DNA of 39,044 nucleotides from Mediterranea sp. (in: CFB group bacteria) (GCA_031261805.1 JAISIX010000133.1:1-39044), one strand, 5' to 3'. Counted from the first letter of the stretch, positions 27,301-34,791 are shown. Numbers and translations: made by a program. The notes: a model not told the origin generated them from the letters alone.

Positions 27301-27320
27301 GTTTTGAAGAGTGAATTCAT
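24306..27320 (-). CDS. SusC/RagA family TonB-dependent glycan transporter (PUL 1)
   Basis: The 1004-residue outer-membrane protein imports glycan fragments using energy from TonB. It has a signal peptide (KVFLLLTAVFLFTVGIPTAT, cut near AQQ) and a carboxypeptidase-regulatory-like domain (VKGTVKDASSGEPVIGASIA). A TonB-box region follows in the stretch around LNEVVVIGYG, then a plug with PGVSINNTQ, GLGPLIVIDGVPGG and the SusC signature GAASAIYGTRGSNGVVLVTT. The barrel ends in MLGAQISF with the terminal Phe. The first 230 or so codons have the GC content of the neighbourhood and the rest drop to about 43%. It is the first gene of PUL 1, with susD 13 bases downstream. No sigma/anti-sigma or hybrid sensor gene is in view. 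Confidence 0.95.
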   Translation of the reverse strand: MNSLFKTTKRKVFLLLTAVFLFTVGIPTATAQQATVKGTVKDASSGEPVIGASIAAKGTDQGVITDIDGNFSILTNTKGTLVVSYIGYTTQEVAVNGRQTLNISLREDVQKLNEVVVIGYGTMDKKELTSAIGHVGEKDFLQSNSHDPAMQIQGKIPGVSINNTQMGDPNNNASIQIRGISSRNAGLGPLIVIDGVPGGNLDSVNPNDIASIDVLKDGAASAIYGTRGSNGVVLVTTKRGTKDGKVHTEYNGTIAINLPERELEVLNADEFRKYRVDTGLSTDYGSNTDWFKEITRVGYTQTHSISVAGGNENSSYRVTTDIRDAKGIDLRSTRLDYGTRIGFDHTTRSGLFKFSGNVTPRVIKANSTDVDAFKQALRANPTMPIKDASDPMGQKYTWFSGDDMFNPVERLKTAKDYHEYLNVDWDFTAKLNLLPLLSKGRLEGHRLSTQVTIGQKLNNDHYYTFKPSWNTEEIAQGSDKDGEASQKLTKERDESLEWTVNYGLEKNGHNFGFLGGYSYQQFMNYGFNANNKDFASDALTWDNLNSGEYAKEEGMNEMGSWRNSSKLIAFFGRVTYDYQKRYLMTASLRYEGSSKFGANHKWGYFPAISAGWRISDEPFLKGVKWINDLKIRADFGMTGNQDFSPYKSLPTYGSYSGIYYKGKWYTGWGPNINPNPNLKWEKGVNWNIGIDFALFGKLSGSFNYYSRKQQDLLGDYDVSTPPYLWGTIYANVGTMRNTGFEFQLTYDAIRTKDFSWTTTLVGATDNNKFLHFSNQIFHGQSYYDLCSMSNPGSPGQLVRIQEGQRVGNFFTYRYAGVDDTGNWLVYNKDNEVIPISNATTSDKAVTGNGLPWVTASWNNVFTYKNFDLTLFFTGAFGFDIYNIHDMYFALQRVNASYNTMMKSYTKNAALTNADNCNIDYFIEKGDYVKLDMCSLGYTLNLPKNKWLDRVRVYATARNLFTITGFSGIDPAQYPVNGLTPSTFNGSNKYYPSTRQFMLGAQISF

Positions 27321-27409
27321 AAGTTAGACTACTTTTGAATGAACCGTTTAATTTCTCATAGTGCGCCGACGGTCGATACTACGTCTTTTCTCTCCTGTCG
27401 TCGCAGAGG

Positions 27410-27417
27410 CAAAGGTA
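27410..27417 (-). promoter_or_regulatory. -7 element of PUL 1
   Basis: TACCTTTG on the minus strand matches TAnnTTTG and lies about 90 bases upstream of the susC ATG. The nearest TTTG on that strand is about 30 bases upstream, too far for a classical -33 box, as often seen for regulated susC promoters. Confidence 0.4.
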
Positions 27418-27518
27418 GGGCTTAACACACGATTGGGGTATTAGAAACAAACCAACTATTAACAATAACCGGTCAAAATGGGGTTTCTTTATTCGGCGAG
27501 TCTGACTTATGCAAAGCT

Positions 27519-27555
27519 ATCCCGAGCAACGTATGAAATATACTGTACTCGGGAT
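27519..27555. repeat. hairpin next to the giant palindrome
   Basis: ATCCCGAG (27519-27526) and CTCGGGAT (27548-27555) are perfect 8-bp inverted repeats separated by 21 bases. It lies between the PUL 1 promoter and the large palindrome, and its right half belongs to the outermost symmetric block of that palindrome. Confidence 0.6.
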
Positions 27556-28303
27556 GGTTTTGTGCAATCTGGTTCGCTGATAAATTGGAGGTTATGTTAG
27601 TGATTAGCGGTGAGGGATGAGTGATTAGCGGTTAGTGATTAGCCGCCGCAGTCAGCACCCCGTTAGGGGTGACCGTTTCATAGCCCGGCAGCTTGCTGCC
27701 GGGTTCCATGGGGTGTGTACGGTGCGCCTCCGTAGGTTGCGCACAACCGGTGTGTGCATTGGGCGGTGGCCTGAAAGGCCCAAGGTGGCTGAAAGCCTTT
27801 GTCCGAAGGACTCTTATCCCAGCCCAACGCAAAGTGAGGAACGAACGACGCGTTGGGTTAACGTCATATTGTCCCTGCGTAGTCGCCCTTTTAAGGGCAG
27901 CTTAACTACCTGACATTAAGCTGCCCTTAAAAGGGCGATTTGGCACATACCCCAACCAAAACCCAACGCGTCGTTCGTTCCTCACTTTGCGTTGGGCTGG
28001 GATAAGAGTCCTTCGGACAAAGGCTTTCAGCCACCTTGGGCCTTTCAGGCCACCACCCAATGCACACACTGGTTGTGCGCAACCTACGGAGGCGCACCGT
28101 ACACACCCCATGGAACCCAGCAGCAAGCTGCCGGGCTATGAAACTGTCACCCCTAACGGGGTGCTGATTACGGAGGCTAATCGCTCATCACTAACGTAAT
28201 CTCCAATTTGTTGCACTTCCTCGCCCCCCATTCTTCATTCCTAATTCTTCATTTCCCCTAACCGCTAATTTATCAGCAAACCTAACCAGCACAAAACCAT
28301 CCC
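27551..28303. repeat. giant imperfect inverted repeat, non-coding
   Basis: The core is two 223-bp arms (27637-27859 and 27960-28182) that are reverse complements at 216 of 223 positions without indels. Between them sits a 23-bp perfect stem (27883-27905 with 27916-27938) around a 10-base loop. Outside the arms the symmetry continues in pieces: AAATTGGAG (27582-27590) with CTCCAATTT (28201-28209), GCTGATAAATT (27576-27586) with its complement at 28267-28277, and GGGATGGTTTTGTGC (27551-27565) with 28289-28303. Each arm contains smaller hairpins, such as CACCCC-GTTA-GGGGTG and CCCGGCAGC-TT-GCTGCCGGG. The left flank also has repeats of TGATTAGCGG. Short open frames in both arms encode the same peptide because the arms are copies. 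I take them as non-coding. It resembles a REP- or MITE-like element and carries no transposase. Confidence 0.9.
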
Positions 28304-28306
28304 AAT

Positions 28307-28366
28307 TACCCCCTTGCGCACGCAAAGCCCGATGAGTACAGGGTTGTAGAGGTGCGTAAGGGGGTA
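28307..28366. repeat. hairpin with 15-bp stem
   Basis: TACCCCCTTGCGCAC (28307-28321) pairs with GTGCGTAAGGGGGTA (28352-28366) at 14 of 15 positions, the exception being a G-T wobble. The loop is 30 bases. It lies directly outside the symmetric region of the giant palindrome. Confidence 0.6.
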
Positions 28367-28431
28367 TTGCACAAACTCCCAGGTAAGTCTCTTAGCTTGG
28401 GGCAAGATAGATTCTTTCTGTCGATATAGCA

Positions 28432-28466
28432 CAAGAGCATGCCGGCTTGTTGCCTGCACGCTCTTG
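28432..28466 (-). terminator. hairpin downstream of the yjdJ-yjdI pair
   Basis: On the minus strand CAAGAGCGTGC and GCATGCTCTTG form an 11-bp stem (one G-U) with an inner GGC/GCC pair, about 80 bases after the yjdI-like stop codon. There is no strong T tract after it, so the terminator role is tentative. An (AG)n and (TA)n run at 28501-28519 lies between. Confidence 0.4.
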
Positions 28467-28543
28467 CCTGGTTCGTTTTGACGCGCCTAATGCTTTTTTA
28501 AGAGAGAGAGAGTATATATAAATAGTATGGTATGTAATATCCT

Positions 28544-28765
28544 TTATGGCTTCTTGTTGAGCCGGTAGCTTAGGGCACCCGACGGGCATTGGTCTATTTG
28601 CGCCATCAGTTGCTTGGTGGTGGCGTTCTCCATTTGGACCCATGGCCTTTCCTTGGGGTGGTACACGGCGGGGAGGGTCTTGACGCAGATTCCTGCGTGG
28701 ATGCAGATGTCGGGCCGCCATACGATGGTCAGTTCGCCATTGGTGTATTCTATCTTTCTTTCCAT
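28544..28765 (-). CDS. YjdI-type divergent 4Fe-4S mono-cluster protein
   Basis: The 73-residue protein belongs to the small Fer4_19 (YjdI) family. The cluster-binding residues are C21 and C27 in CIHAGIC and C60 in QCPSGAL, with H23 or another residue as a likely fourth ligand. The block RPWVQMENATTKQLMAQID is characteristic. Its role is unknown; a single iron-sulfur cluster in an otherwise featureless small protein suggests electron transfer or sensing. It follows the YjdJ-like acetyltransferase gene by 56 bases, the same pairing as yjdI/yjdJ in Escherichia coli, which supports the assignment and a shared function. Confidence 0.88.
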   Translation of the reverse strand: MERKIEYTNGELTIVWRPDICIHAGICVKTLPAVYHPKERPWVQMENATTKQLMAQIDQCPSGALSYRLNKKP

Positions 28766-28821
28766 GATGGTAAATATAGGGGTTTAGATGTTGATTCTTT
28801 ATTGGGGGTGAGAAGGGTGGG

Positions 28822-29121
28822 TCATCCGACGTGGAATCCGGGTAATACGATGCCTTTCCATTCGGGGTGCTTCTTGATATATCCGGCTACGAAAGGGCAG
28901 AGTGGCACTAATTTCAACCCTTTCAGCTCGATGTCTTCCAACGCTTTCTGCACCAGCTGGCTGGCGATGCCTTGGCCGCCCAAGGAGATGGGGACCTCTG
29001 TATGCACAAGGAAAATCTGGTTGTGCTGGGACTTGATATAGTCTATTTGGGCAACCTTTCCGTCTATCTGGAACTCATAGCGGCGCTTGTCCACATTGTC
29101 TATTAAAGTGTATTCAGCCAT
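28822..29121 (-). CDS. YjdJ-type GNAT acetyltransferase
   Basis: At 99 residues this is a minimal GNAT fold of the NATD1/YjdJ type. The acetyl-CoA loop reads LGGQGIASQLVQKALEDI, preceded by strand IFLVHTEVP. The end of the domain has LVPLCPFVAGYIKKHPEW, with the Cys and Tyr typical of this subfamily. The substrate is unknown. It is transcribed ahead of the YjdI-like ferredoxin gene, and the pair is also found in gamma-proteobacteria. It has no visible promoter match close by, so transcription may start in the 29122-29228 gap. Confidence 0.9.
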   Translation of the reverse strand: MAEYTLIDNVDKRRYEFQIDGKVAQIDYIKSQHNQIFLVHTEVPISLGGQGIASQLVQKALEDIELKGLKLVPLCPFVAGYIKKHPEWKGIVLPGFHVG

Positions 29122-29228
29122 ATATTTAACTCTTTTAAAGGTGGTTTATTCTCTTATATAACAAGGTGATTGCCATATTGTTCGGCCGGGGCAGAGATTC
29201 TTTTGTTTCTCTTGTGTGTGACCTTTTT

Positions 29229-29933
29229 TTAGATCCATCCGAGGCTGCTCACTCCGGCATAGATGGCTATGCAACCGATGGTGAGCGTGCCTACGTAGAC
29301 AGGGGCCAACTGATGTTTCATCTCTGGCCTGCGAAGGTGCTTGACGTGTGGCTCGAGATAGCGTACCAATAGCTTATGGACGATGTAGGTGAAGAGCCAG
29401 CCGAAGAAAGCGCCAATGAGCAAACCCACGAGGAGGTCGCCCGGATAGTGTACGCCCAAGTAGATGCGGGTATAGCAATTGACAAGCGCCCAGAAGAAGA
29501 TGAAAAACACCAGTAGATGCTTGCGGAAAAGGTAGGCTACGAAGAGGGCCAAGCCGAAGGAGTTGCCCGCGTGGCTGGAGGGGAAACCGTAAGCGCCGCC
29601 TCGATAGCCGCCTACGATGTGCACTAAGTGGGCTATGGGACAATTCGTGTTGCTGGGACGCAGGCGCATCACCAAGGGGCGGATGACGTGTGCGCACAGT
29701 TGGTCGGCGAAGGTGATGATGAGGGCGATGGCTATGACGTAGCAAATCACTGCCTTCCAGTGGAAGTTGAGCAGCAATACGTATAAGATAGCGGCATACA
29801 TGGGAATCCAGATGAACTTCTGGGTGAAGGCACTCATGAAATAGTCCCAAAAGGAGGCATGCACGCCATTGAGGGCGAGCAACATATTGGTGTCGATGCC
29901 CGATAGGGTATCGACAAAGTCGGGCGTTATCAT
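29229..29933 (-). CDS. PAP2 superfamily membrane phosphatase
   Basis: The 234-residue integral membrane protein has the three PAP2 motifs. R85-x6-R92-P93 has Arg in place of the usual first Lys. P118-S-S-H121 follows, then R156-x5-H162-x3-D166 in TRIYLGVHYPGD, with H162 as the phosphate-accepting residue. About six membrane segments are apparent, including IWIPMYAAILYVLLL and VFFIFFWALVN. Family members remove phosphate from lipid phosphates such as undecaprenyl diphosphate, phosphatidate or lipid A, and the sequence does not decide between these. It has a TATCTTTG box 59 bases upstream. Confidence 0.9.
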   Translation of the reverse strand: MITPDFVDTLSGIDTNMLLALNGVHASFWDYFMSAFTQKFIWIPMYAAILYVLLLNFHWKAVICYVIAIALIITFADQLCAHVIRPLVMRLRPSNTNCPIAHLVHIVGGYRGGAYGFPSSHAGNSFGLALFVAYLFRKHLLVFFIFFWALVNCYTRIYLGVHYPGDLLVGLLIGAFFGWLFTYIVHKLLVRYLEPHVKHLRRPEMKHQLAPVYVGTLTIGCIAIYAGVSSLGWI

Positions 29934-29992
29934 ATTATCATATACTACTAATTATCACTGCCTTTCCAGATGCTTGAAGCTATCTCACGGTA

Positions 29993-30000
29993 CAAAGATA
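29993..30000 (-). promoter_or_regulatory. -7 element of the PAP2 gene
   Basis: TATCTTTG on the minus strand is a perfect -7 box 59 bases before the ATG. No -33 box is evident. Confidence 0.45.
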
Positions 30001-30033
30001 GGTAAAGTGTAGATAGGATGTACCATCATACAG

Positions 30034-30067
30034 TAAAAAAAGTAAGAGAGGGCGCGCCGTACCTTAC
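30034..30067 (-). terminator. terminator after the LtaS-like gene
   Basis: On the minus strand GTAAG and CTTAC, overlapping the stop codon, close a loop containing GGCGCGCC and are followed by seven Ts. The stem is short, about 5-6 bp. Confidence 0.4.
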
Positions 30068-31896
30068 CTTTTGGCCAAGTCGTCGTATAGTTTTTGCAGG
30101 AATGCCTTCCCCCGTTCGGCGTTGGCACCTTTCTCCGGACCCTCGTCTACCCATACCTTGTGGGCGTCGAGGTCGTACACCCATTGGTTCTCGGGGGTCA
30201 CTATGCCGAAGTAGCCGGGACGGGCGAAGTAGGCGAAGTGTGGTGATGAGGGGTTGAGGAGGTTCTTGCTGAAGGTGAACTCCGTGTGTGGGATGCCGAG
30301 CTGGTAGAGCAGCGTGGCGGCGATGTCTATCTGTGAGGCGTAGGTGCTGATGACTTGTGGCTCCTTCACCGCCCCGCCGAGGAGGATGAGGGGGATGGTC
30401 TGGCCTGACAAAGGGTCGGGTATCGGGTTGGGGTAAGCCCCTTGGTGGTCGGGCACGAGGATGAAGAGGGTATTCTTCCATACAGGCAGCTTCTCGTATC
30501 GGCGCACGAAGTCGCCCAGGCAGCTGTCGGCGTAGGCGAAGGCATTGAGCACCTTGTTGTCCAGCCGGTGGAAGGGCACGTCGTAAGGCTCGTGGCTGCT
30601 CGAGGTCTGTACTATTTTAAGGAACGGTTTTTCGTCCTTGTACGCTTCTACATCCTTCAGTACGCGGCGGAAGAGGAACTCGTCGGCCGCGCCCCATTTC
30701 TCGGTCCGTTCTGCGCGGGGGAAGTCTTTGTCGGACACGATATGCTCTATACCTGCCGAGATGAGGTAGGAGCGCATGTTGGTGAAGTCGGCGTCTCCTC
30801 CGTAGTAGTAGGAGGTGGCATAGCCTTCCTCTTTCAGCGTACGGGGGATGGAGGGCAGGTGGTCGGTCTTCTCGGAGTACTTCATGATGCTGGTGCTGGG
30901 CTGTGCCGGGTAGCCGCTGATGATGGACACCAGTCCGCGGTCGGTGCGGAAGCTGTTGCCGTAGAAGTGGTCGAAGAGGATGCCCTCCTTGGCGAATCGG
31001 TCCATATTGATGGCTACGTTGGGTTGTCCTCCGAAGGTGGTCATCAGGTGTGTGGAGAAGCTCTCGAGCACCACGAGCACGATGTTGGGCCGTCGGGTGT
31101 TGAGGAGTTGCGGCACGCTGTCGGTGGAGGCCACGGGCTTGTCCAGCATCTCGGCGAAAAGGCTGTCGGCTTTCTCCGGCTTCATAAAGCGGTACTGCTT
31201 GTCGAAATTGTTCTGGTGCAGGAGGGAGTACATGAAGCTGAAGGCCGGGTTGATGGCGGCGTGGTTTAGCCCTTGGTTTTGGCTGAAGTACACCTTGCTC
31301 AGGTTCATGGTAGAGGTGCTGAACCCACCCCGGATGGGGATGAAGAGTGCCGCTGTGAGCAGCAGGAGCACCAGCGATACGTTGAGCCGGCGGAAGGGAA
31401 TCTTTATGGCTTTGGGCTTGATAGCCACTTGGTAGAATAGGGCGTATAGCAGCGCTGCGTATGCCAGGAATACAACGACACCCAGTGCGACGAACCATCC
31501 GCTGACGCTGGCTACGGCATCCTTGGGCGAGGAGAAGAAGTAGAAGAGAGGGGTGGCGTCGAGGCGGAAGCCCCAGAACCCGTACAGCCCGAGGTCGATG
31601 GTGAAGAGGAGGCTCATCAGCGCGGCTATGAAGCCGAAGTAGAACTTGCGGATGTGGGTGAGCGTGGGGGAGGTGGTCCATGCCGAGGCAACGAGCAGAA
31701 AGCCGGGGATGGCGGTGAGGTAGCCAGCCAACGCACAGTCCAATGGCAGGCCATGCCAAAGGACTAAGAGCCAGTCCGAAAGGGTGGCACTCGCGTACAG
31801 CTTATGATAGTACCCCATGAAGAGAGGCTTCTGTAGGGCGAATAGGATAACAAATAAGAAATATGTCGTTAGGAAACGGGTAACTCTCTTCTTCAT
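30064..31896 (-). CDS. LtaS-like membrane sulfatase-fold transferase
   Basis: The 610-residue protein has about five N-terminal membrane segments (residues 1-200, for example FLTTYFLFVILFALQKPLFM and LALFIPI-type helices). A periplasmic alkaline-phosphatase/sulfatase-fold domain follows from RPNIVLVVLESFSTHL. The likely nucleophile is T318 in SFRTDRGL, with metal-binding candidates E in VLESFS and D/H in LVPDHQGAYP. This is the plan of lipoteichoic acid synthase and phosphoglycerol or phosphoethanolamine transferases. In a Gram-negative Bacteroides it may move phosphoglycerol or phosphoethanolamine from a phospholipid to a glycan or lipid A. The family does not decide the acceptor. It stands alone between two terminators. 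Confidence 0.9.
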   Translation of the reverse strand: MKKRVTRFLTTYFLFVILFALQKPLFMGYYHKLYASATLSDWLLVLWHGLPLDCALAGYLTAIPGFLLVASAWTTSPTLTHIRKFYFGFIAALMSLLFTIDLGLYGFWGFRLDATPLFYFFSSPKDAVASVSGWFVALGVVVFLAYAALLYALFYQVAIKPKAIKIPFRRLNVSLVLLLLTAALFIPIRGGFSTSTMNLSKVYFSQNQGLNHAAINPAFSFMYSLLHQNNFDKQYRFMKPEKADSLFAEMLDKPVASTDSVPQLLNTRRPNIVLVVLESFSTHLMTTFGGQPNVAINMDRFAKEGILFDHFYGNSFRTDRGLVSIISGYPAQPSTSIMKYSEKTDHLPSIPRTLKEEGYATSYYYGGDADFTNMRSYLISAGIEHIVSDKDFPRAERTEKWGAADEFLFRRVLKDVEAYKDEKPFLKIVQTSSSHEPYDVPFHRLDNKVLNAFAYADSCLGDFVRRYEKLPVWKNTLFILVPDHQGAYPNPIPDPLSGQTIPLILLGGAVKEPQVISTYASQIDIAATLLYQLGIPHTEFTFSKNLLNPSSPHFAYFARPGYFGIVTPENQWVYDLDAHKVWVDEGPEKGANAERGKAFLQKLYDDLAKR

Positions 31897-31937
31897 CTTT
31901 AGGTGATTGTCTGGTATATCAATAATGTTTCAGCGGG

Positions 31938-31945
31938 CAAAGATA
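31938..31945 (-). promoter_or_regulatory. -7 element of the LtaS-like gene
   Basis: TATCTTTG on the minus strand lies 41 bases upstream of the ATG. The -33 region is not a good match. Confidence 0.45.
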
Positions 31946-32029
31946 AGATGTCTTTCCCGTTTTCCTGCTTTCTTCCGTAAACATTTAGCAGTTTTTTAAC
32001 CTAAAGAGGGCTATGTGGTTGTAAAAGGA

Positions 32030-32068
32030 AGCAGGCAGGAAAGTGCTTCGTGCGCCTTCCTGCCTGCT
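32030..32068 (-). terminator. strong terminator of PUL 2
   Basis: AGCAGGCAGGAA and TTCCTGCCTGCT form a perfect 12-bp stem around a 15-base loop, followed on the minus strand by TTCCTTTTAC. It lies 26 bases beyond the last PUL 2 gene. Confidence 0.75.
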
Positions 32069-32094
32069 ATTCTTTATAAAGAGAGAAGATGTCT

Positions 32095-33225
32095 CTACTC
32101 TTTAGGACCGTTGCCCAACTCAAACTCAGCGCATTGTACGGTGTTGTTGTTGACTGTATCCCACTTGGTGTAGTCCACCTTCACATAGCGGTAGGTAGTT
32201 GTGGGGAGCTGGATTTCGATGAGGTCGGTGTAGTTGGCTGTTGGGAGCGTGATGTTTTCCTGAATCACCGTATAGTTCGTCCCGTCGTTACTACCCGAAA
32301 GTGTAATAGCCTTCGCACGCAGTCCTTCGCTGGAGTTGTTATAGCGATGTTTCCAGCGCAGGACGTTGAACGCTTTGCTCTCCTTCATGTCTACCACGAA
32401 GTAGAACGGGTCGTCCTTTGCTGCCGTACATCCGGCGTAGGTCCTGCCCGGCTTTATCAACGAGAGGAAGGTGGATTGGTCACCGTCGAGGATGTCTTCC
32501 GGTTTGCCGGTGTCATTGTCCACTACATAATTGTTGCCGGTGGCGTAGCGAGCTGATGTGTCTACCGTCCATCCGGTGCGGTCGAACCACGAGGTGACTT
32601 TCACGGTACATTCCTTGCTGATGTTGGAGCCATCGGTGGTGCTTACCATGATGGTGGTCTGTCCGCCCTTCAAGGCTTTTACGACCCCTCTCTCGTTGAC
32701 CGTTGCCACCGTTTCGTCCGACGAGGCATACTTCAACGTCTGGTAAGTGGCATTAGCTGGAATGATGGTGGTGGAGAGCGACAAGTCGTACTTCTCTTTC
32801 TCATTCAGCTTCACCTCGGTGGTCGATAGCTGCAGGTCTGTGATATAGAACAGTACTACTACCTTGTAGGTTTTCTTTAGCTGAGTGTTGTTGACCGGCG
32901 TAACTGTAAGTACAGCTTCGCCCGGGCCAACGGTGGTCAGTGTGCCATCTTCGGTTACGGTGAAGACCTTCTCGTCACTTGAGGCGTACTCGAAGTAGTA
33001 ACGGTCGGCATCGCCACCGTTGGCAGGTGAGGCAGTGGCTGCTACCTGCTGTGTCTGGCCGATACTTTCGAAGCGGAGTACACCATCTTCGGGTACGTTG
33101 GGCACCGTGATGTCCGTCACCGGATTGGTAATCGTTTCCGGCTTGTACTCGTCTTTCTTGTCGTCGCTACACGCCGCTGTGAGAGCGGCGGTAGCGAGCA
33201 GGATGTATATGAATTGTTTTTTCAT
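32095..33225 (-). CDS. surface lipoprotein with Ig-like (BIG2) repeats and F5/8C domain
   Basis: The 376-residue protein begins MKKQFIYILLATAALTAACS, with DDKKDE after the Cys, a likely surface-export signal. Two bacterial Ig-like BIG2 domains follow (about 45-130 and 130-215), recognisable by YYFEYASSDEKVFTVTEDGT and TLKYASSDETVATVNERGVV. A discoidin/F5-8 type C domain (about 230-376) has WKHRYNNSSEGLRAKAI and YRYVKVDYTKWD. No catalytic domain is present, so it probably binds glycan or glycoprotein at the cell surface. It is the last gene of PUL 2, 12 bases after the GH18 gene. Confidence 0.86.
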   Translation of the reverse strand: MKKQFIYILLATAALTAACSDDKKDEYKPETITNPVTDITVPNVPEDGVLRFESIGQTQQVAATASPANGGDADRYYFEYASSDEKVFTVTEDGTLTTVGPGEAVLTVTPVNNTQLKKTYKVVVLFYITDLQLSTTEVKLNEKEKYDLSLSTTIIPANATYQTLKYASSDETVATVNERGVVKALKGGQTTIMVSTTDGSNISKECTVKVTSWFDRTGWTVDTSARYATGNNYVVDNDTGKPEDILDGDQSTFLSLIKPGRTYAGCTAAKDDPFYFVVDMKESKAFNVLRWKHRYNNSSEGLRAKAITLSGSNDGTNYTVIQENITLPTANYTDLIEIQLPTTTYRYVKVDYTKWDTVNNNTVQCAEFELGNGPKE

Positions 33226-33237
33226 ATCTGCTGCAGG

Positions 33238-34776
33238 TTAATTGCTGGGTGAATAATCGTTTTTGATAGGATCTCCGTCGCGGAACACCGTGTCGCTGTT
33301 GAACAGCACCTTGGCATACTCCGTGAAGTAGTCGGAATAGTTGTATGCGAGGGTGGCCTGGTCTAAGCCGTTGGAACCAAGACCTTTGATAGCATTGGCT
33401 ATATAGGTGGCATTGTTGGGGCAGAAAGCGGCAAGGTCGTAGAAGAAGACAACGCCATACTCATCCTTTACCCTTTTTATTTGCGCTTGGTAGCTATCGG
33501 TTTGCAGTTGACTCAAGTAGGGATGGGCACCCCCGTAATTCTTGTCATCGAAATCGTCGTAGATGATGGCCGACCATGGTCCCCAGTGGCGTTTGTCCAT
33601 GCCGTTGAACGATTGATACCCGGTGGAATTGAAAGAGTTGCTGGAGGACTGCACGGCATAGTCTACGAAGTTGCCCGTGGGCTGTCCCATGGTGGTGCCT
33701 TTGAAGTCATTATTGATGTCGTAGTTGTAAACTGTCACCAGCTTGTCGGGCATCAGCTGCTTGAGGTAGTAGCAGAGGTAACCCCACGAGGTGGAGTTTG
33801 TCGGAGGCAGGTTGTTGGCACCGTAGTTCATATATTCCTCGTCCATGAATACGCCATCCAATCCATACCCATCAACTACTGCTTTGATTTCTTTGGCAAA
33901 GTCGAGTGCACCTTGCTGCGTGTAGTTGCGGAAGCATACACCGTCGCGGTTGCCCAGCAGTCCGAGCGTCACCTTGATGCCTTTGTCCTGCAGAGGTTTG
34001 ATGTACTTGTTGCGGTTCTCCATCAAGGGGGTTAAGTTCTCGTTGAAGGTGACGATGGCTTTCTTCTGTTGTGCATCCCAGTTGATGTTGGCCGAGAAGA
34101 GAACTACTTGGGAGAAGAAAGGCTCTCCGCTATTCTTTAATGTGTAGAGTCCGGCGTTGAGCGGATTGGTACCATTGATTTGCACACAAGCAATAGGTTG
34201 CACGTCTCTGGCTTTCAATGTAATCCGTTCCTTGCCTACGCTTACCCGGAACCACAGTAGTTGCTTGCCGGGGAGCATGTCAGGTTCTTCACCCTTGACT
34301 CGGACGGGTAGCAGATAGTCGCCCAGCGGTGTCTTGCTGTCTCTCTCGTCGAAGGTGACGGTGATTGGTTCGGACACGGTGCGCCAGGGTTCTACGGTGA
34401 GGTTACCCTCGTTGCCCAAAGTCACGTTCTCGATAGGGAACTGCTTTAAGTTGGTAGCATTGGCCATGTTGTAGCTGGTCACCAGGTCTTCGTCGGATAC
34501 CAGTTCTACTTGCAGGCTCCGGCCTACGGCAGTGGCTTTCGTCAGGTTGAGGCAGATGAAGCGGCTGAGGCTATCGGCTCGTACTTCCACATCGGCTTCC
34601 ACGTTGGGCAATCCTTTGTGCGATAGGAAAGCGAGAGACTCTGTTGCCCCTTCGTTGGGGTTCTTGTCGAACACGTCTACCTGGATGTCGTCCGAGCAGG
34701 CTGAGAGTGCCAGCGCTGCCACAAACCCGCATATCCCAGTGTAGCGGTATATCTTGTTTTTCAGTTTCATATTCAT
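33238..34776 (-). CDS. DUF1735-GH18 endo-beta-N-acetylglucosaminidase
   Basis: This surface lipoprotein (LALSACSDDIQVD) of 512 residues has an N-terminal BT_3987-like DUF1735 domain (about 40-165), a beta linker, then a GH18 barrel from near PIACVQINGTNPLNAGLYTL. The catalytic motif is D307-G-V-F-M-D312-E-E314 in YGLDGVFMDEEY. E314 would be the acid and D312 would orient the substrate acetamido group. These numbers are the same as those I recall for B. thetaiotaomicron BT_3987. GH18 ENGases of this type cut the chitobiose core of N-glycans, leaving GlcNAc on the protein. Both neighbours and order match the high-mannose locus of that species, so high-mannose N-glycan release is the best guess. 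Confidence 0.9.
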   Translation of the reverse strand: MNMKLKNKIYRYTGICGFVAALALSACSDDIQVDVFDKNPNEGATESLAFLSHKGLPNVEADVEVRADSLSRFICLNLTKATAVGRSLQVELVSDEDLVTSYNMANATNLKQFPIENVTLGNEGNLTVEPWRTVSEPITVTFDERDSKTPLGDYLLPVRVKGEEPDMLPGKQLLWFRVSVGKERITLKARDVQPIACVQINGTNPLNAGLYTLKNSGEPFFSQVVLFSANINWDAQQKKAIVTFNENLTPLMENRNKYIKPLQDKGIKVTLGLLGNRDGVCFRNYTQQGALDFAKEIKAVVDGYGLDGVFMDEEYMNYGANNLPPTNSTSWGYLCYYLKQLMPDKLVTVYNYDINNDFKGTTMGQPTGNFVDYAVQSSSNSFNSTGYQSFNGMDKRHWGPWSAIIYDDFDDKNYGGAHPYLSQLQTDSYQAQIKRVKDEYGVVFFYDLAAFCPNNATYIANAIKGLGSNGLDQATLAYNYSDYFTEYAKVLFNSDTVFRDGDPIKNDYSPSN

Positions 34777-34791
34777 AATCTTGTTTGGGGG

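Noticed and set aside
27632-28199. Short open frames in both palindrome arms encoding nearly the same 60-70-residue peptide
   Set aside because: They are mirror copies created by the inverted repeat, have frames on both strands and odd composition. No ribosome-binding site is convincing.
27321-28543. CRISPR array
   Set aside because: The repeats are inverted and nested, not regularly spaced direct repeats, and no cas genes are near.
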